A DNA stretch of 64,000 bases from Acinetobacter haemolyticus (GTDB taxonomy: Bacteria; Pseudomonadota; Gammaproteobacteria; Pseudomonadales; Moraxellaceae), in the NCBI RefSeq assembly GCF_900406815.1, contig NZ_OVCN01000010.1:62001-126000 (forward strand), given 5' to 3'. Shown piece after piece: positions 1 to 8,089 of this stretch. The translations under genes were made by a program, and so were the position numbers. Every line of letters begins with the position of its first letter. Within the stretch, counting starts at the first letter, position 1. Below the pieces are notes generated by a model. That model was not told where the DNA came from and did not search any database. It saw only the letters and a program-made list of their open reading frames with translations.

Positions 1-1370
1 GTACTTTCATCTCTCAAATCCGTGAGTTAGAAGGTGTTCGTGAGCTTGTGACGTCGACGACCTTAGGGGCAATTGCAGATCTTCCATTCTTCTTCTTATT
101 TTTATTTATCTTCGCAATCATTGGTGGAAACTTATTCTGGGTAATGTTGGCAATTGTACCTTTAATGATTTTACCAGGAATCTTGGTACAGAAAAAATTA
201 GCTAAGCTTGCACAAGAAGGTATGCGTGAATCTTCAATCCGAAATGCCATTTTGGTTGAGGCTGTACAGGGAATTGAAGATATTAAACTGTTACGTGCAG
301 AGTCTCGTTTCCAAAACCAATGGAATCACATGAATGAAGTTTCTGCAGATATTAGTATGCAGCAACGTAAAATTGTTGGTGTGCTCACGGCCTGGACCCA
401 AAAGCTACAAGGGCTTACCTATGCGATTGTGGTTTTAGTGGGATGTTTTGCGGTTATGGAAGGCGAAATGACGACAGGTGCACTAGTCGCATGTTCTATT
501 TTGTCCTCACGTATGTTGGCACCTATTTCTCAAATCACAGGCATTTTGGGACGTTTTCAACAAGCAAAAGTTGCCAAACAAAGCTTGGATGAGTTGATGC
601 AGCGTCCAGTAGATCAAGCGGATCATGCCCATCTTGTACATAAAGAAGTATTACATGGGGATTATGAGCTTAAAAATGTGGTATTCCAATATGGGGAAGA
701 TGATCCACGCCCAAGTTTGATGATTCAACATTTAAAAATTCGTGCAGGTGAACGTATCGCGATCTTGGGACGAAATGGTGCCGGTAAGTCGACTTTATTA
801 CAAATCTTGTCTGCAATGCAGATGCCAAACTCTGGTTCAGTGCATCTAGATGAGTTGGATATCAGCTTGATTGATCCAGCAGATGTACGTCGTGATATGG
901 GGTTATTAAATCAAAATGCGCACTTATTTTATGGAACAATCCGTGAAAACTTGACCTTGGGTGCACCCTTGGCTCGTGATGAAGACATTTTAAAAGCCTT
1001 AAAAGTCACAGGTGCATTAAGTTTTGTGCATGAAAAGAAAGAAGGATTGGATCATTTAGTGTTAGAAGGTGGCGTTGGTTTCTCAGGGGGACAACGACAA
1101 GCCTTGCTATTAGCACGTTTACTTATTCGTCAGCCAAATATCTTACTACTGGATGAGCCAACAGCCGCCATTGATGATGTCGCAGAAAAACAATTGATTG
1201 ATCATTTAAGAAGTTGGCTGGGCTATCGTACTCTCATTGTAGCAACACATCGACGTGCGGTACTGGAGTTAGTTGACCGTATCATTGTCATGAATGATGG
1301 AAAAATCGTCATGGATGGGCCGGCGGATAAAGTATTACAACAAACAGCTGCGAAACAAAAAACAGTTTAA
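1..1370 (+). CDS. Type I secretion ABC exporter (LapB-like), 5'-truncated by window edge
   Basis: Inner-membrane ATPase/permease of a type I secretion system. The reading frame is already open at base 3 and continues upstream, so the N-terminus is missing; the GTG at 48 is internal. Visible parts are the second half of the membrane domain (hydrophobic segments at about 75-190 and 420-520), then an ABC ATPase with Walker A GRNGAGKST (near 769), signature FSGGQRQ (near 1081), Walker B ILLLDEP (near 1141) and the switch His in ATHRR. It lies 12 bp before an HlyD/LapC-type adaptor gene, so the two are probably one operon. LapB/LapC pairs export very large RTX or BapA/LapA adhesins; assigning that substrate here is inference, because neither the adhesin nor the TolC-like partner is in the window. 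A bacteriocin exporter is possible but less likely. Confidence 0.85.
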   Translation, partial: TFISQIRELEGVRELVTSTTLGAIADLPFFFLFLFIFAIIGGNLFWVMLAIVPLMILPGILVQKKLAKLAQEGMRESSIRNAILVEAVQGIEDIKLLRAESRFQNQWNHMNEVSADISMQQRKIVGVLTAWTQKLQGLTYAIVVLVGCFAVMEGEMTTGALVACSILSSRMLAPISQITGILGRFQQAKVAKQSLDELMQRPVDQADHAHLVHKEVLHGDYELKNVVFQYGEDDPRPSLMIQHLKIRAGERIAILGRNGAGKSTLLQILSAMQMPNSGSVHLDELDISLIDPADVRRDMGLLNQNAHLFYGTIRENLTLGAPLARDEDILKALKVTGALSFVHEKKEGLDHLVLEGGVGFSGGQRQALLLARLLIRQPNILLLDEPTAAIDDVAEKQLIDHLRSWLGYRTLIVATHRRAVLELVDRIIVMNDGKIVMDGPADKVLQQTAAKQKTV

Positions 1371-1382
1371 AGAGGAAAATTC

Positions 1383-2585
1383 ATGAGTGATCAAGAAAAA
1401 ACTAGCAGCCGTCCCATGAATGTGACTTATAAGGAGCCAAAATTACCGAGTTCATCCATCATTGTATGGTTGATTGGGATTGGTTTAGTGATATTGCTCA
1501 TTTGGGCATGGCTATTTAGTTTAGAAGAAGTGTCAACAGGTACGGGTAAAGTTATTCCTTCTTCGAAAGAACAAATCATTCAATCACTTGAGGGGGGGAT
1601 TTTAACTAAGCTTGATGTCAAGGAAGGGGATATTGTCGAAAGCGGACAAATCTTAGCACAGTTAGATCCAACGCGTTTTGCTTCAAATGTAGGTGAATCA
1701 CAATCCTTGCTAATGTCAGCTATGGCAACAGCAGCACGTTTGCGTGCGGAAGTAAATGGTACAGCGCTTACTTTCCCTGAGGAGGTACTAAAAGAACCTA
1801 AATTGGTGAAAGAAGAAACAGCGCTTTATTATTCACGTCGTGCAAATTTAGAAGAATCAATTGAAGAATCAATTTCTGGTAATCAACAAGCACTGAGATT
1901 AGTGCAACAAGAATTGGCGATGACTGAACCTCTGGTTGCTAAGGGTGCTGCAAGTGAGGTTGAAGTGCTTCGATTAAGACGAGAAGCCAATGACTTACAA
2001 AATCGAATCAATGACATTCGAAACCAATACTATGTGAAAGCCCGTGAAGAACTTTCAAAGGCGAATACAGATATTCAGACCCAACAACAAGTCGTCAAAG
2101 GTCGAAGTGACAGCTTACAGCGTGCAGTTTTCAAAGCGCCTGTTCGTGGTATTGTGAAAGAAATTGATGTAACAACTTTAGGTGGCGTCGTACCGCAAAA
2201 TGGTAAGCTTATGACCATTGTGCCTCTAGAAGATAAGTTATTGATCGAAGCGCGTATTTCTCCTAGAGATATTGCTTTTATTCGCCCAAACCAAGAGGCT
2301 TTAGTTAAAATTACAGCTTATGATTATGCGATTTATGGTGGCCTAGAAGGTAAAGTGACAGTGATTTCGCCAGATACGATACGTGATGAAGTAAAGCAAG
2401 ACCAATTCTATTATCGTGTTTATATTCGTACTGATTCTGATCGTTTGTATAACAAAGCAGGAAAAGAATTTAGTATTACACCAGGTATGGTTGCAACTGT
2501 TGATATTCGTACTGGACAAAAAACGGTATTGGATTATCTGTTGAAACCCTTTAATAAGGCGAAAGAAGCATTACGCGAACGTTAA
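1383..2585 (+). CDS. HlyD-family membrane fusion protein (LapC-like) of type I secretion
   Basis: Periplasmic adaptor linking the upstream ABC exporter to an outer-membrane channel. The 400-aa protein has a short cytoplasmic N-terminus, one membrane segment at about residues 26-45 (IIVWLIGIGLVILLIW), a biotinyl-lipoyl half-motif (LEGGILTKLDVKEGDIV), a long alpha-helical hairpin rich in Glu/Gln/Arg (about 110-240), the second lipoyl half (FKAPVRGIVKEI) and a beta-barrel/C-terminal region. This is the standard HlyD/LapC order and length. The start follows AAAGAGGAAAATTC, a good ribosome binding site. It is 12 bp after the exporter gene and is followed by a strong terminator, so it ends the operon. 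Confidence 0.9.
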   Translation: MSDQEKTSSRPMNVTYKEPKLPSSSIIVWLIGIGLVILLIWAWLFSLEEVSTGTGKVIPSSKEQIIQSLEGGILTKLDVKEGDIVESGQILAQLDPTRFASNVGESQSLLMSAMATAARLRAEVNGTALTFPEEVLKEPKLVKEETALYYSRRANLEESIEESISGNQQALRLVQQELAMTEPLVAKGAASEVEVLRLRREANDLQNRINDIRNQYYVKAREELSKANTDIQTQQQVVKGRSDSLQRAVFKAPVRGIVKEIDVTTLGGVVPQNGKLMTIVPLEDKLLIEARISPRDIAFIRPNQEALVKITAYDYAIYGGLEGKVTVISPDTIRDEVKQDQFYYRVYIRTDSDRLYNKAGKEFSITPGMVATVDIRTGQKTVLDYLLKPFNKAKEALRER

Positions 2586-2603
2586 TTTACTTTCTCTGTC
2601 CGA

Positions 2604-2628
2604 AACCTCGCTTAGGCGAGGTTTTTTA
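2604..2628 (+). terminator. Rho-independent terminator after the secretion operon
   Basis: The 8-bp stem AACCTCGC/GCGAGGTT has the loop TTAG and is followed by TTTTATT. It begins 18 bases after the stop of the HlyD-family gene. Confidence 0.85.
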
Positions 2629-2678
2629 TTTACAGGAGAAGCAGTTATAATTACGTTTTGAATTTGTATTCTAGTTTT

Positions 2679-3278
2679 ATGTCTTTCACCCTTGCCACTT
2701 CGGTAACTTTTGAAGAAGAAATTAAAAAAAGTCGTTTTCAAGCGATTGCTGCAATTGTTGAAAATGAACAACAAGTTAAAAACTTTTTGGAAGAGAATAA
2801 AGATCTATCTACGACGCATCAATGTTGGGCATGGAAGATCGGGCACAATGTCCGATTTAATGATGATGGTGAGCCTTCTGGAACCGCAGGACGACCGATT
2901 CTTGCCACCATTGAAGGAAATGATTTAACCAATGTGATTGTATTGGTCAATCGTTGGTATGGTGGTATTAAGTTAGGTACAGGTGGTTTGGTTCGTGCAT
3001 ATGGTGGTTGTGCTGGTCAATGCCTGATGCTGGCTGAAAAGATTGAGCTGATTCAGAAAAAGCAGATTCAATTTACTTGTTGGTTTAATGAGTGGGCAAT
3101 TATTCAATATGAATTAATTCAGCAACAGATTGAATATCATGAAAGTTATAATGAAACAGGTGTATCGATTGAAGCGCGTTTGCAAATCCACCAAATCGAT
3201 GCTTTAAACATTAAACTTCAGGATATTACGCGTGGACGTGAGCAATTAAAAATAATAGAGGAACACAATGATGCATGA
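2679..3278 (+). CDS. YigZ/IMPACT family protein
   Basis: Member of the YigZ/IMPACT (UPF0029) family, about 200 aa, whose exact biochemical role is not settled; IMPACT proteins are linked to translational control in eukaryotes. Recognised by the N-terminal EEIKKSRFQA segment, the central block DDGEPSGTAGRPIL and the following VLVNRWYGGIKLGTGGLVRAY, which is diagnostic, and by a C-terminal EF-G domain-V-like half. I chose the ATG at 2679 (MSFTLAT). A TTG at 2658 would add seven residues, but the AGGAGA at 2633 is too far away to serve it well. The end overlaps the next gene by 11 bp, so the two are translationally coupled. Confidence 0.85.
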   Translation: MSFTLATSVTFEEEIKKSRFQAIAAIVENEQQVKNFLEENKDLSTTHQCWAWKIGHNVRFNDDGEPSGTAGRPILATIEGNDLTNVIVLVNRWYGGIKLGTGGLVRAYGGCAGQCLMLAEKIELIQKKQIQFTCWFNEWAIIQYELIQQQIEYHESYNETGVSIEARLQIHQIDALNIKLQDITRGREQLKIIEEHNDA

Positions 3279-3885
3279 TCCTTTATTAAAATACCGAGAG
3301 CAGCATAAACAACGCTTAAATTATATGCCATGGTTATATTGGACATTGAAGCCGAAACATCGCGAATGGGCAGAGGCATGGCAAGCGGAATATCAGGCTT
3401 ATTTAATGGAGATGGAAACAGTTGAAATCGGAAAAAACTGTTTCATTTCTCCTTTAGCGCATATTTTTGCTGAACCTGGAAGAAAAATTAGTATCGGTGA
3501 TAATACCTTTATTGCAGCAGATTGTACTTTGCATGGTCCTTTAGAGATTGGCAATGAAGTGGCGATCAATCACCACTGTATCTTGGATGGGGGGCGTGCC
3601 GGAATTAAATTACATGATCAGGTTAGAATTGCAGCTTACAGTCATTTATATGCATTTGATCATGGTATGGATTTGGATCGGGCCATCTACCAACAACCTG
3701 TTACTTCGAGAGGCATTGAGATCGGTCGGGATGTATGGTTAGGCGCACATGTGGGAATTAAAGATGGAATAAAAATAGGTCACCATGCCGTAATCGGAAT
3801 GAATAGCATGGTCACTAAAGATATTGAGGATTTTGCGGTTGTAGCAGGGAATCCAGCAAAATTAATTCGCTATCGAACTGAATAA
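3268..3885 (+). CDS. Left-handed beta-helix (hexapeptide repeat) acyltransferase
   Basis: Probable CoA-dependent O- or N-acetyltransferase of the WbbJ/maltose-galactoside acetyltransferase type. After an about 45-residue basic/aromatic N-terminus come imperfect hexapeptide repeats (IGKNCFISPLAHIF, ISIGDNTFIAADC, IGNEVAINHHCIL, IEIGRDVWLGAHVGIKDGIKIGHHAVIGMNSMV) ending in VVAGNPAKLIRY, the usual C-terminus of these enzymes. The acceptor is not deducible. The start ATG has AGAGGA seven bases upstream and overlaps the end of the YigZ gene; a second ATG lies immediately after it. Confidence 0.8.
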   Translation: MMHDPLLKYREQHKQRLNYMPWLYWTLKPKHREWAEAWQAEYQAYLMEMETVEIGKNCFISPLAHIFAEPGRKISIGDNTFIAADCTLHGPLEIGNEVAINHHCILDGGRAGIKLHDQVRIAAYSHLYAFDHGMDLDRAIYQQPVTSRGIEIGRDVWLGAHVGIKDGIKIGHHAVIGMNSMVTKDIEDFAVVAGNPAKLIRYRTE

Positions 3886-4001
3886 AAAGCATTAAATATC
3901 GTGTGAGATTCGATACATAAATTTAACCTATCATACTTTTTTCTGTGTTAAGTTAAAAATAAGTAAAAGACCTAAGGTGCTAAACCTAAAGAGAGGCGAA
4001 C

Positions 4002-4844
4002 ATGAAGCGCGTAATCGCATGTATTGATTCTTCACCCTGTATTGATGCGGTTGCTGAAGCTGCAGTATGGGTTGCAAAGCAAACACAAAGAGAATTGGTA
4101 CTGTTGCAAATCTTGGATTATTATCCTGCAAGCTATCATTTAGGTGAAATCAGTGGTGTCATTGGTTTTGAGAGCAACGCAATGCTGCTCAAGGAACTGG
4201 CTGAATTAGAACAGAAACAAAGCGAATTGGCTCTGGATTATAGTAATAATTTACTGAATCATATTTCTGATTTAATTGAGAAACAATATGGTCTAACCAG
4301 CAGTAAGATTCAGGAAAAAGGTGATTTTCTTGAACAAAGCTTTAACCTATTGAATGAAAACGATGTGGTGATTATTGGGCGTGTGGGGGAGCGTGCGGCA
4401 GAGAAGAATAAGCCGATTGGAAGCAATGTCGAAAATTTCATTCGAGGTGCAAACTGTACTGTGATCACAGTAGGTGAACATTTTGAACCGCCAAAACGCT
4501 TTATTTTTGCTTATGAATATTCACCTACTTGCCAAAAAATGTTGCAACGGATTGCGCAGAGTGATTTATTAAAACAATTGCAATGTCATTTGCTCTATGT
4601 TGGTGATCATCCTGAAATGTTAGCTGAGCCTGAGAAGTATTTAACTGATGCAGGTTTAGAAGTCATGTCGATCTATCGTTATGGCGATGTTGCACAAAAT
4701 ATTTTGGAATATCAAAGAGAACATAACATACAGTTAATTGTCTTAGGTGCGTTTAGCCATAGTAAAATTCATCAATTTTTCTTAGGTAGTATTACGACAA
4801 CGATTTTCCGTAATGCCAATGTTCCCTTACTTGTCGCTAAGTGA
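4002..4844 (+). CDS. Tandem-domain universal stress protein
   Basis: Cytoplasmic stress protein with two Usp domains in one 280-aa chain, like E. coli UspE and many Acinetobacter Usps. Domain 1 (about 1-155) starts MKRVIACIDSSPCID and ends with GSNVENFIRGANCTVITVG. Domain 2 (about 165-280) ends with the more canonical LIVLGAFSHSKIHQFFLGSITTTIFRNANVPLLVAK, whose G-x9-G(S/T) nucleotide-binding signature is largely kept. The ATG follows AAAGAGAGGCGAAC. It is a single gene with its own upstream region; a 15-bp inverted repeat lies just downstream. Confidence 0.88.
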   Translation: MKRVIACIDSSPCIDAVAEAAVWVAKQTQRELVLLQILDYYPASYHLGEISGVIGFESNAMLLKELAELEQKQSELALDYSNNLLNHISDLIEKQYGLTSSKIQEKGDFLEQSFNLLNENDVVIIGRVGERAAEKNKPIGSNVENFIRGANCTVITVGEHFEPPKRFIFAYEYSPTCQKMLQRIAQSDLLKQLQCHLLYVGDHPEMLAEPEKYLTDAGLEVMSIYRYGDVAQNILEYQREHNIQLIVLGAFSHSKIHQFFLGSITTTIFRNANVPLLVAK

Positions 4845-4854
4845 TTCATTTTAC

Positions 4855-4895
4855 TCCATATAGTTATCCGCAAATACTGTGGATAACTATATGGA
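4855..4895. repeat. Perfect 15-bp inverted repeat with DnaA-box-like 9-mers
   Basis: The arms TCCATATAGTTATCC (4855-4869) and its exact complement (4881-4895) flank an 11-base loop. No T-run follows on either strand, so it is a poor Rho-independent terminator. It contains TTATCCGCA (4864-4872) and, on the minus strand, TTATCCACA (4879-4887, the perfect DnaA consensus). A third match, TTATCCATA on the minus strand, lies at 4903-4911. It sits between convergent genes (usp and the O-methyltransferase). Confidence 0.6.
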
Positions 4896-4963
4896 AAAGC
4901 ACTATGGATAAAGATAATTTATTGATATTTAAAAGTTAAATTGGTTAGGTTGTTTTTTAATCT

Positions 4964-5674
4964 CTATTTTACGATGGCAATGGCAAAGCCATCATGTCCT
5001 TTAGAACCGACAGTTTGCAATGCCGTGCATGATAAAAGTTTCGGATGATTTTTAAGCGCAGCAAAGGTTTCACGAATGCCTTCAATACTTGGTTTTTTGT
5101 TGTTTTGATCCAAGATATCGCCTGCGCGAATCACATTATCAAGAACAAGAATCGTACCGGAATGAGACAATTGTAAGCTAAGTTCTAAGTATTCTGGGTA
5201 GCTTTGTTTATCTGCATCAATAAAAATAAGATCAAATGGTTCACTATTTTCAGAGATGAGTTGAGTCATCACATCAGCGCCACGACCTTTTTTAAGTTCA
5301 ATATTGGTGGGCATATTAGCAAAATCGATATTTTCTTGCGCAATAATCACATGGGTATCTCGACCTTCGACTGTCAATAAATAACCATCTTCAGGTAAGG
5401 CTTTTGCTAGCCAAATCGTACTATATGCAGCAAAAGTTCCAAGCTCCAGTACGCGTTTGCATTGATTCATTTGAATCAACATCTGTAAAAACATACCTTG
5501 ATTAGGGGCAACAGCCAAATGATTAGAAAATCCTTGTGTATCCGTATTATCTAATGCGTGTTGAAGTCTTGGATCTGTGGGAATTAAATGCGAATTGATA
5601 TAGTCATCAATGTCAGTCCACAACTGTTGCATAATCAGTTTTACCTTTGAATCTGTTAGCTGCATTTTAAACAT
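4964..5674 (-). CDS. O-methyltransferase, class I SAM-dependent (caffeoyl-CoA OMT-like)
   Basis: SAM-dependent O-methyltransferase of the family-3/CCoAOMT type (236 aa). The chain shows the family markers: QGMFLQMLIQMNQCKRVLELGTFAAYSTIWLAKALP (SAM motif I with ELGTF), LLTVEGRD, FDLIFIDADKQSYPEYLE (motif with the metal-binding Asp), GTILVLDNVIRAGDI (metal-binding DN) and C-terminal DGFAIAIVK. Bacterial members methylate catechol-like hydroxyls; the substrate here is unknown. An ATG three codons further in is an equally weak start. It appears monocistronic. Confidence 0.85.
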   Translation of the reverse strand: MFKMQLTDSKVKLIMQQLWTDIDDYINSHLIPTDPRLQHALDNTDTQGFSNHLAVAPNQGMFLQMLIQMNQCKRVLELGTFAAYSTIWLAKALPEDGYLLTVEGRDTHVIIAQENIDFANMPTNIELKKGRGADVMTQLISENSEPFDLIFIDADKQSYPEYLELSLQLSHSGTILVLDNVIRAGDILDQNNKKPSIEGIRETFAALKNHPKLLSCTALQTVGSKGHDGFAIAIVK

Positions 5675-5728
5675 TTATATTCAGAGTGCAATTTGATTGC
5701 TAAATAATTCTGAGCAATTCGCATGAAA

Positions 5729-5748
5729 AAGAGATCATATGATCTCTT
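5729..5748 (-). terminator. Terminator of the M15 lipoprotein gene
   Basis: The perfect palindrome AAGAGATCATATGATCTCTT is followed on the minus strand by further Ts and CATGC. It starts 18 bases past the stop codon at 5767. Confidence 0.7.
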
Positions 5749-5766
5749 GAACTCTAAGATTTTAAG

Positions 5767-6474
5767 TTAGAGGTTACACATGGAGCTATTTCGGCTCAGA
5801 TCTGGTCCCCATGTTCGATAGCCTTGAGTATCAATATGAATTTGACCTGAGCGATATAGTCCGATCCCTAGATTTAGACTTGGACCATGTTGTACCCAAA
5901 ATTGACAGAGCTTAAATTTCGTCTGTTCAATATAGGCATAATCCTGTGGCTGAGGATATTGAGGACCAATACGGAAATCGATTGCGGAATTAAACAAGTG
6001 TCGTGATGAACTTGCTCCACCAGCACATTCGTTGAGGGGGAGGTCACGATAGACGGAGGTCACCTCAAAATCAGTTAAGATTTTCGCTGAGATGAGATAT
6101 TTGAAAACACGTAATGTAGAGAGAGAATTTCCCCATAATTCACGATTTGGGACAGCATATTCTGAGCGACCACATTTTTGCCAATCACGTGCAGTACGTA
6201 ATAATTCAAAGCTTGGAATAATATGTGCGACTTGATTTCGAGCTAGGTATTGTTCATATTCGCGAACACGTGCGTAATTGTCGCCTTGTGCTAGCCACTG
6301 ACGATAAGATGCAGGTTCGACTTTATCAGGAACGGGACGTGTTAAAGTGACTTGTTCCTGAGGAATATAAATTCTTTTAGCTTGATTTACTTGTGTTTTT
6401 GAACTCACACAACCGACCATCATCACAGGGACGATAAAGAATGATAGAAAACCCTGTAATTTTTTTCGCAACAT
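5767..6474 (-). CDS. Lipoprotein with M15-type D,D-carboxypeptidase domain
   Basis: Predicted lipoprotein of about 235 aa with a basic N-terminus, a hydrophobic stretch and the lipobox MMVGC (Cys22). The C-terminal half has zinc-peptidase M15 signatures: SSRHLFNSAIDF (the H-x6-D zinc motif) and QIHIDTQGYRTWG (catalytic/zinc His). Family members trim peptidoglycan D-Ala ends or cut cross-bridges, so a periplasmic cell-wall role is likely. The ATG at 6474 is chosen; a TTG three codons upstream is the alternative and no strong Shine-Dalgarno distinguishes them. It is transcribed alone: a terminator lies upstream (after fdxA) and another downstream. Confidence 0.75.
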   Translation of the reverse strand: MLRKKLQGFLSFFIVPVMMVGCVSSKTQVNQAKRIYIPQEQVTLTRPVPDKVEPASYRQWLAQGDNYARVREYEQYLARNQVAHIIPSFELLRTARDWQKCGRSEYAVPNRELWGNSLSTLRVFKYLISAKILTDFEVTSVYRDLPLNECAGGASSSRHLFNSAIDFRIGPQYPQPQDYAYIEQTKFKLCQFWVQHGPSLNLGIGLYRSGQIHIDTQGYRTWGPDLSRNSSMCNL

Positions 6475-6568
6475 ATACGGCAATTCACAATCTATAGGCT
6501 TATTATTTTAATGCAAAATAGCCCATATATAATGGAGCAATTGCAAAGAAATGTGTGCTTCGAGTATT

Positions 6569-6597
6569 AAAAAAGACCAGATTAACTGGTCTTTTTT
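6569..6597 (-). terminator. Terminator after fdxA
   Basis: The stem AAAAAAGACCAG/CTGGTCTTTTTT has the loop ATTAA; the T-run forms on both strands. It begins four bases past the fdxA stop. Confidence 0.85.
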
Positions 6598-6600
6598 AAA

Positions 6601-6930
6601 TTATTTTTCTAGATATTGCAATTTGTTTGGTTTGCCATTCCATTCTTCACGATCAGCAGGTTGTTCGCCAATTTGAGTAATGTTGTTACCTGCCCATTTT
6701 TCAGATAACTCAGCATTGAGTTCGATAAAGACTTCTTGACCTTCAGGTAATTCATCTTCAGAGAAAATTGCATTTGCAGGGCATTCTGGTTCACATAATG
6801 CACAATCAATACATTCATCTGGATTGATTACAAGGAAATTTGGACCTTCATAGAAACAGTCTACAGGACATACTTCCACACAATCTTGATACTTACATTT
6901 AATACAATTTTCAGTGACAACAAAGGTCAT
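6601..6930 (-). CDS. fdxA: Ferredoxin FdxA (7Fe/8Fe type)
   Basis: Small electron carrier resembling Azotobacter ferredoxin I (109 aa). The N-terminal cluster set is [14 protein letters not shown] and the second is [12 protein letters not shown]; the longer spacing in the first set is typical of proteins binding one [3Fe-4S] and one [4Fe-4S] cluster. The acidic C-terminal extension ([20 protein letters not shown]...[10 protein letters not shown]) is the FdxA hallmark. It appears monocistronic. Its redox partner is not evident in the window. Confidence 0.93.
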   Translation of the reverse strand: MTFVVTENCIKCKYQDCVEVCPVDCFYEGPNFLVINPDECIDCALCEPECPANAIFSEDELPEGQEVFIELNAELSEKWAGNNITQIGEQPADREEWNGKPNKLQYLEK

Positions 6931-7178
6931 GGCGACAGCTACCTAAAAATACGGTTTTTGTTTGGAATAGGCTATTGTAGGCAAAAATAGGGGAAACAAA
7001 CAATTGCTTTTATTGATATTGTTTATTTATACATGTGAAAAATATAGTAACTGATTGATAAATTTAAAGATGTTGTGCTGGTGCATTGATTTTAAAGACA
7101 TAATATACAGAAGTATTGATGATGAATTGGTTTATCTTTTGCTTTAAGGGTTAATAAAGAATTATTTTTGATCAATGC

Positions 7179-7718
7179 TTATATTGAATAAATAAGGTGA
7201 ATATCTTCTGGTTCTAATTCCCATAGATGATGATCAGGTTGTGGTAATAATTTGGCACCATGTCTGAGGTAAAAGTCCACAGTACGTTTACTTGGTGTTG
7301 CTGAAATATAGAGTTGTTTTGCACCCAACCGTTTCGCTGACGTTATAGCAGCATACATCAATTGTGCTCCAATTCCTTGACCTTGGTGATCTGCATCGAC
7401 ATAAAAATATTGCAATAATTTTGCGTCTGGATAATCTACGATCGTTTGGTTGGAAACAACTTGTACGCCAACTAACTGGTGATCTGAGTTAAATGCTCCG
7501 ATACATAATCCACCTTGTTGGTCGATTTGTTTTAACAATGGTGGATCATTCTCTAGATGATAAGCATCCCAATTTTCAACATCATAAAAACAATCAATTA
7601 AATCTAAATCTTGCGCATGTTGAACGTACATTTGAGTGATCAATTCACGGCGGTTAATCTGCTGCCAAATTAAATTAAGTTCTGAAATGTGAAGTTCTCT
7701 AAGCACAATATTAAGCAT
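7179..7718 (-). CDS. GNAT-family N-acetyltransferase
   Basis: A 179-aa protein with a GNAT fold. The acetyl-CoA pyrophosphate-binding motif A is seen in YFYVDADHQGQGIGAQLMYAAITSAKRLGAKQLYISATPSKRTVDFYLRHGAK (Q-G-Q-G-I-G loop, then the YLRHGA element). The N-terminal half is less conserved and probably carries acceptor specificity, which cannot be inferred. The start is at the ATG preceding LNIVLRELH. The following small gene is in the same orientation 50 bp upstream. Confidence 0.85.
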   Translation of the reverse strand: MLNIVLRELHISELNLIWQQINRRELITQMYVQHAQDLDLIDCFYDVENWDAYHLENDPPLLKQIDQQGGLCIGAFNSDHQLVGVQVVSNQTIVDYPDAKLLQYFYVDADHQGQGIGAQLMYAAITSAKRLGAKQLYISATPSKRTVDFYLRHGAKLLPQPDHHLWELEPEDIHLIYSI

Positions 7719-7768
7719 TTGTTCCTTCGATTGATGTCTTCGTCTATTTTATAGATCATATAAGAAAA

Positions 7769-7945
7769 TTAATGACCAGATTTATTTTTCTTCTTTAGTC
7801 CTCCACCATCTTGTTTATTCACAGTCGCCCACGCAATGCGTTCAGCATCTTCTTGTGAACGCCCTTGTTCTAATTCACTTTCTTCTATGTGCTTAGCCTG
7901 TCTTTTTTGTTTAGCGGTATAAGCAGATTTATCTCCACGAGGCAT
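7769..7945 (-). CDS. 58-aa basic conserved protein (MPRGDKSAYT family)
   Basis: Read directly from the minus strand. The protein starts MPRGDKSAYTAKQKRQAKHI, continues with EESELEQGRSQEDAERIAWA and TVNKQDGGGLKKKN, and ends KSGH. The ATG is preceded by GGAG with nine bases of spacing. Proteins of this pattern (MPRGDK..YT.KQKR.A.HIE...A..WATVNK.DGGG) are widespread in Proteobacteria and are often labelled plasmid stabilization protein without experimental support; I treat the function as unknown. It is highly charged, with no membrane segment. Confidence 0.8.
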   Translation of the reverse strand: MPRGDKSAYTAKQKRQAKHIEESELEQGRSQEDAERIAWATVNKQDGGGLKKKNKSGH

Positions 7946-8049
7946 AATCTTTTACTCCACATTTGTTATTCACTTTCTAAGTCTAAGTGATAACGCAGGC
8001 ATAGATTAAAGTGGGTGAGCAATTGTCAAATTTAAGAAAAAATATGTAA

Positions 8050-8080
8050 GCAAGCTCTAATCTATCAGATTAGAGCTTGC
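8050..8080 (-). terminator. Inverted repeat after mutS, likely terminator
   Basis: The 13-bp perfect stem GCAAGCTCTAATC/GATTAGAGCTTGC has the loop TATCA and lies 10 bases past the mutS stop. The minus-strand tail is only moderately T-rich. Confidence 0.65.
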
Positions 8081-8089
8081 GCGGAGTAT

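Noticed and set aside
48-60. GTG at 48 as the real start of the exporter gene
   Set aside because: The same frame is open to base 3 with exporter-like sequence (FISQIRELEGVREL), so the gene starts before the window.
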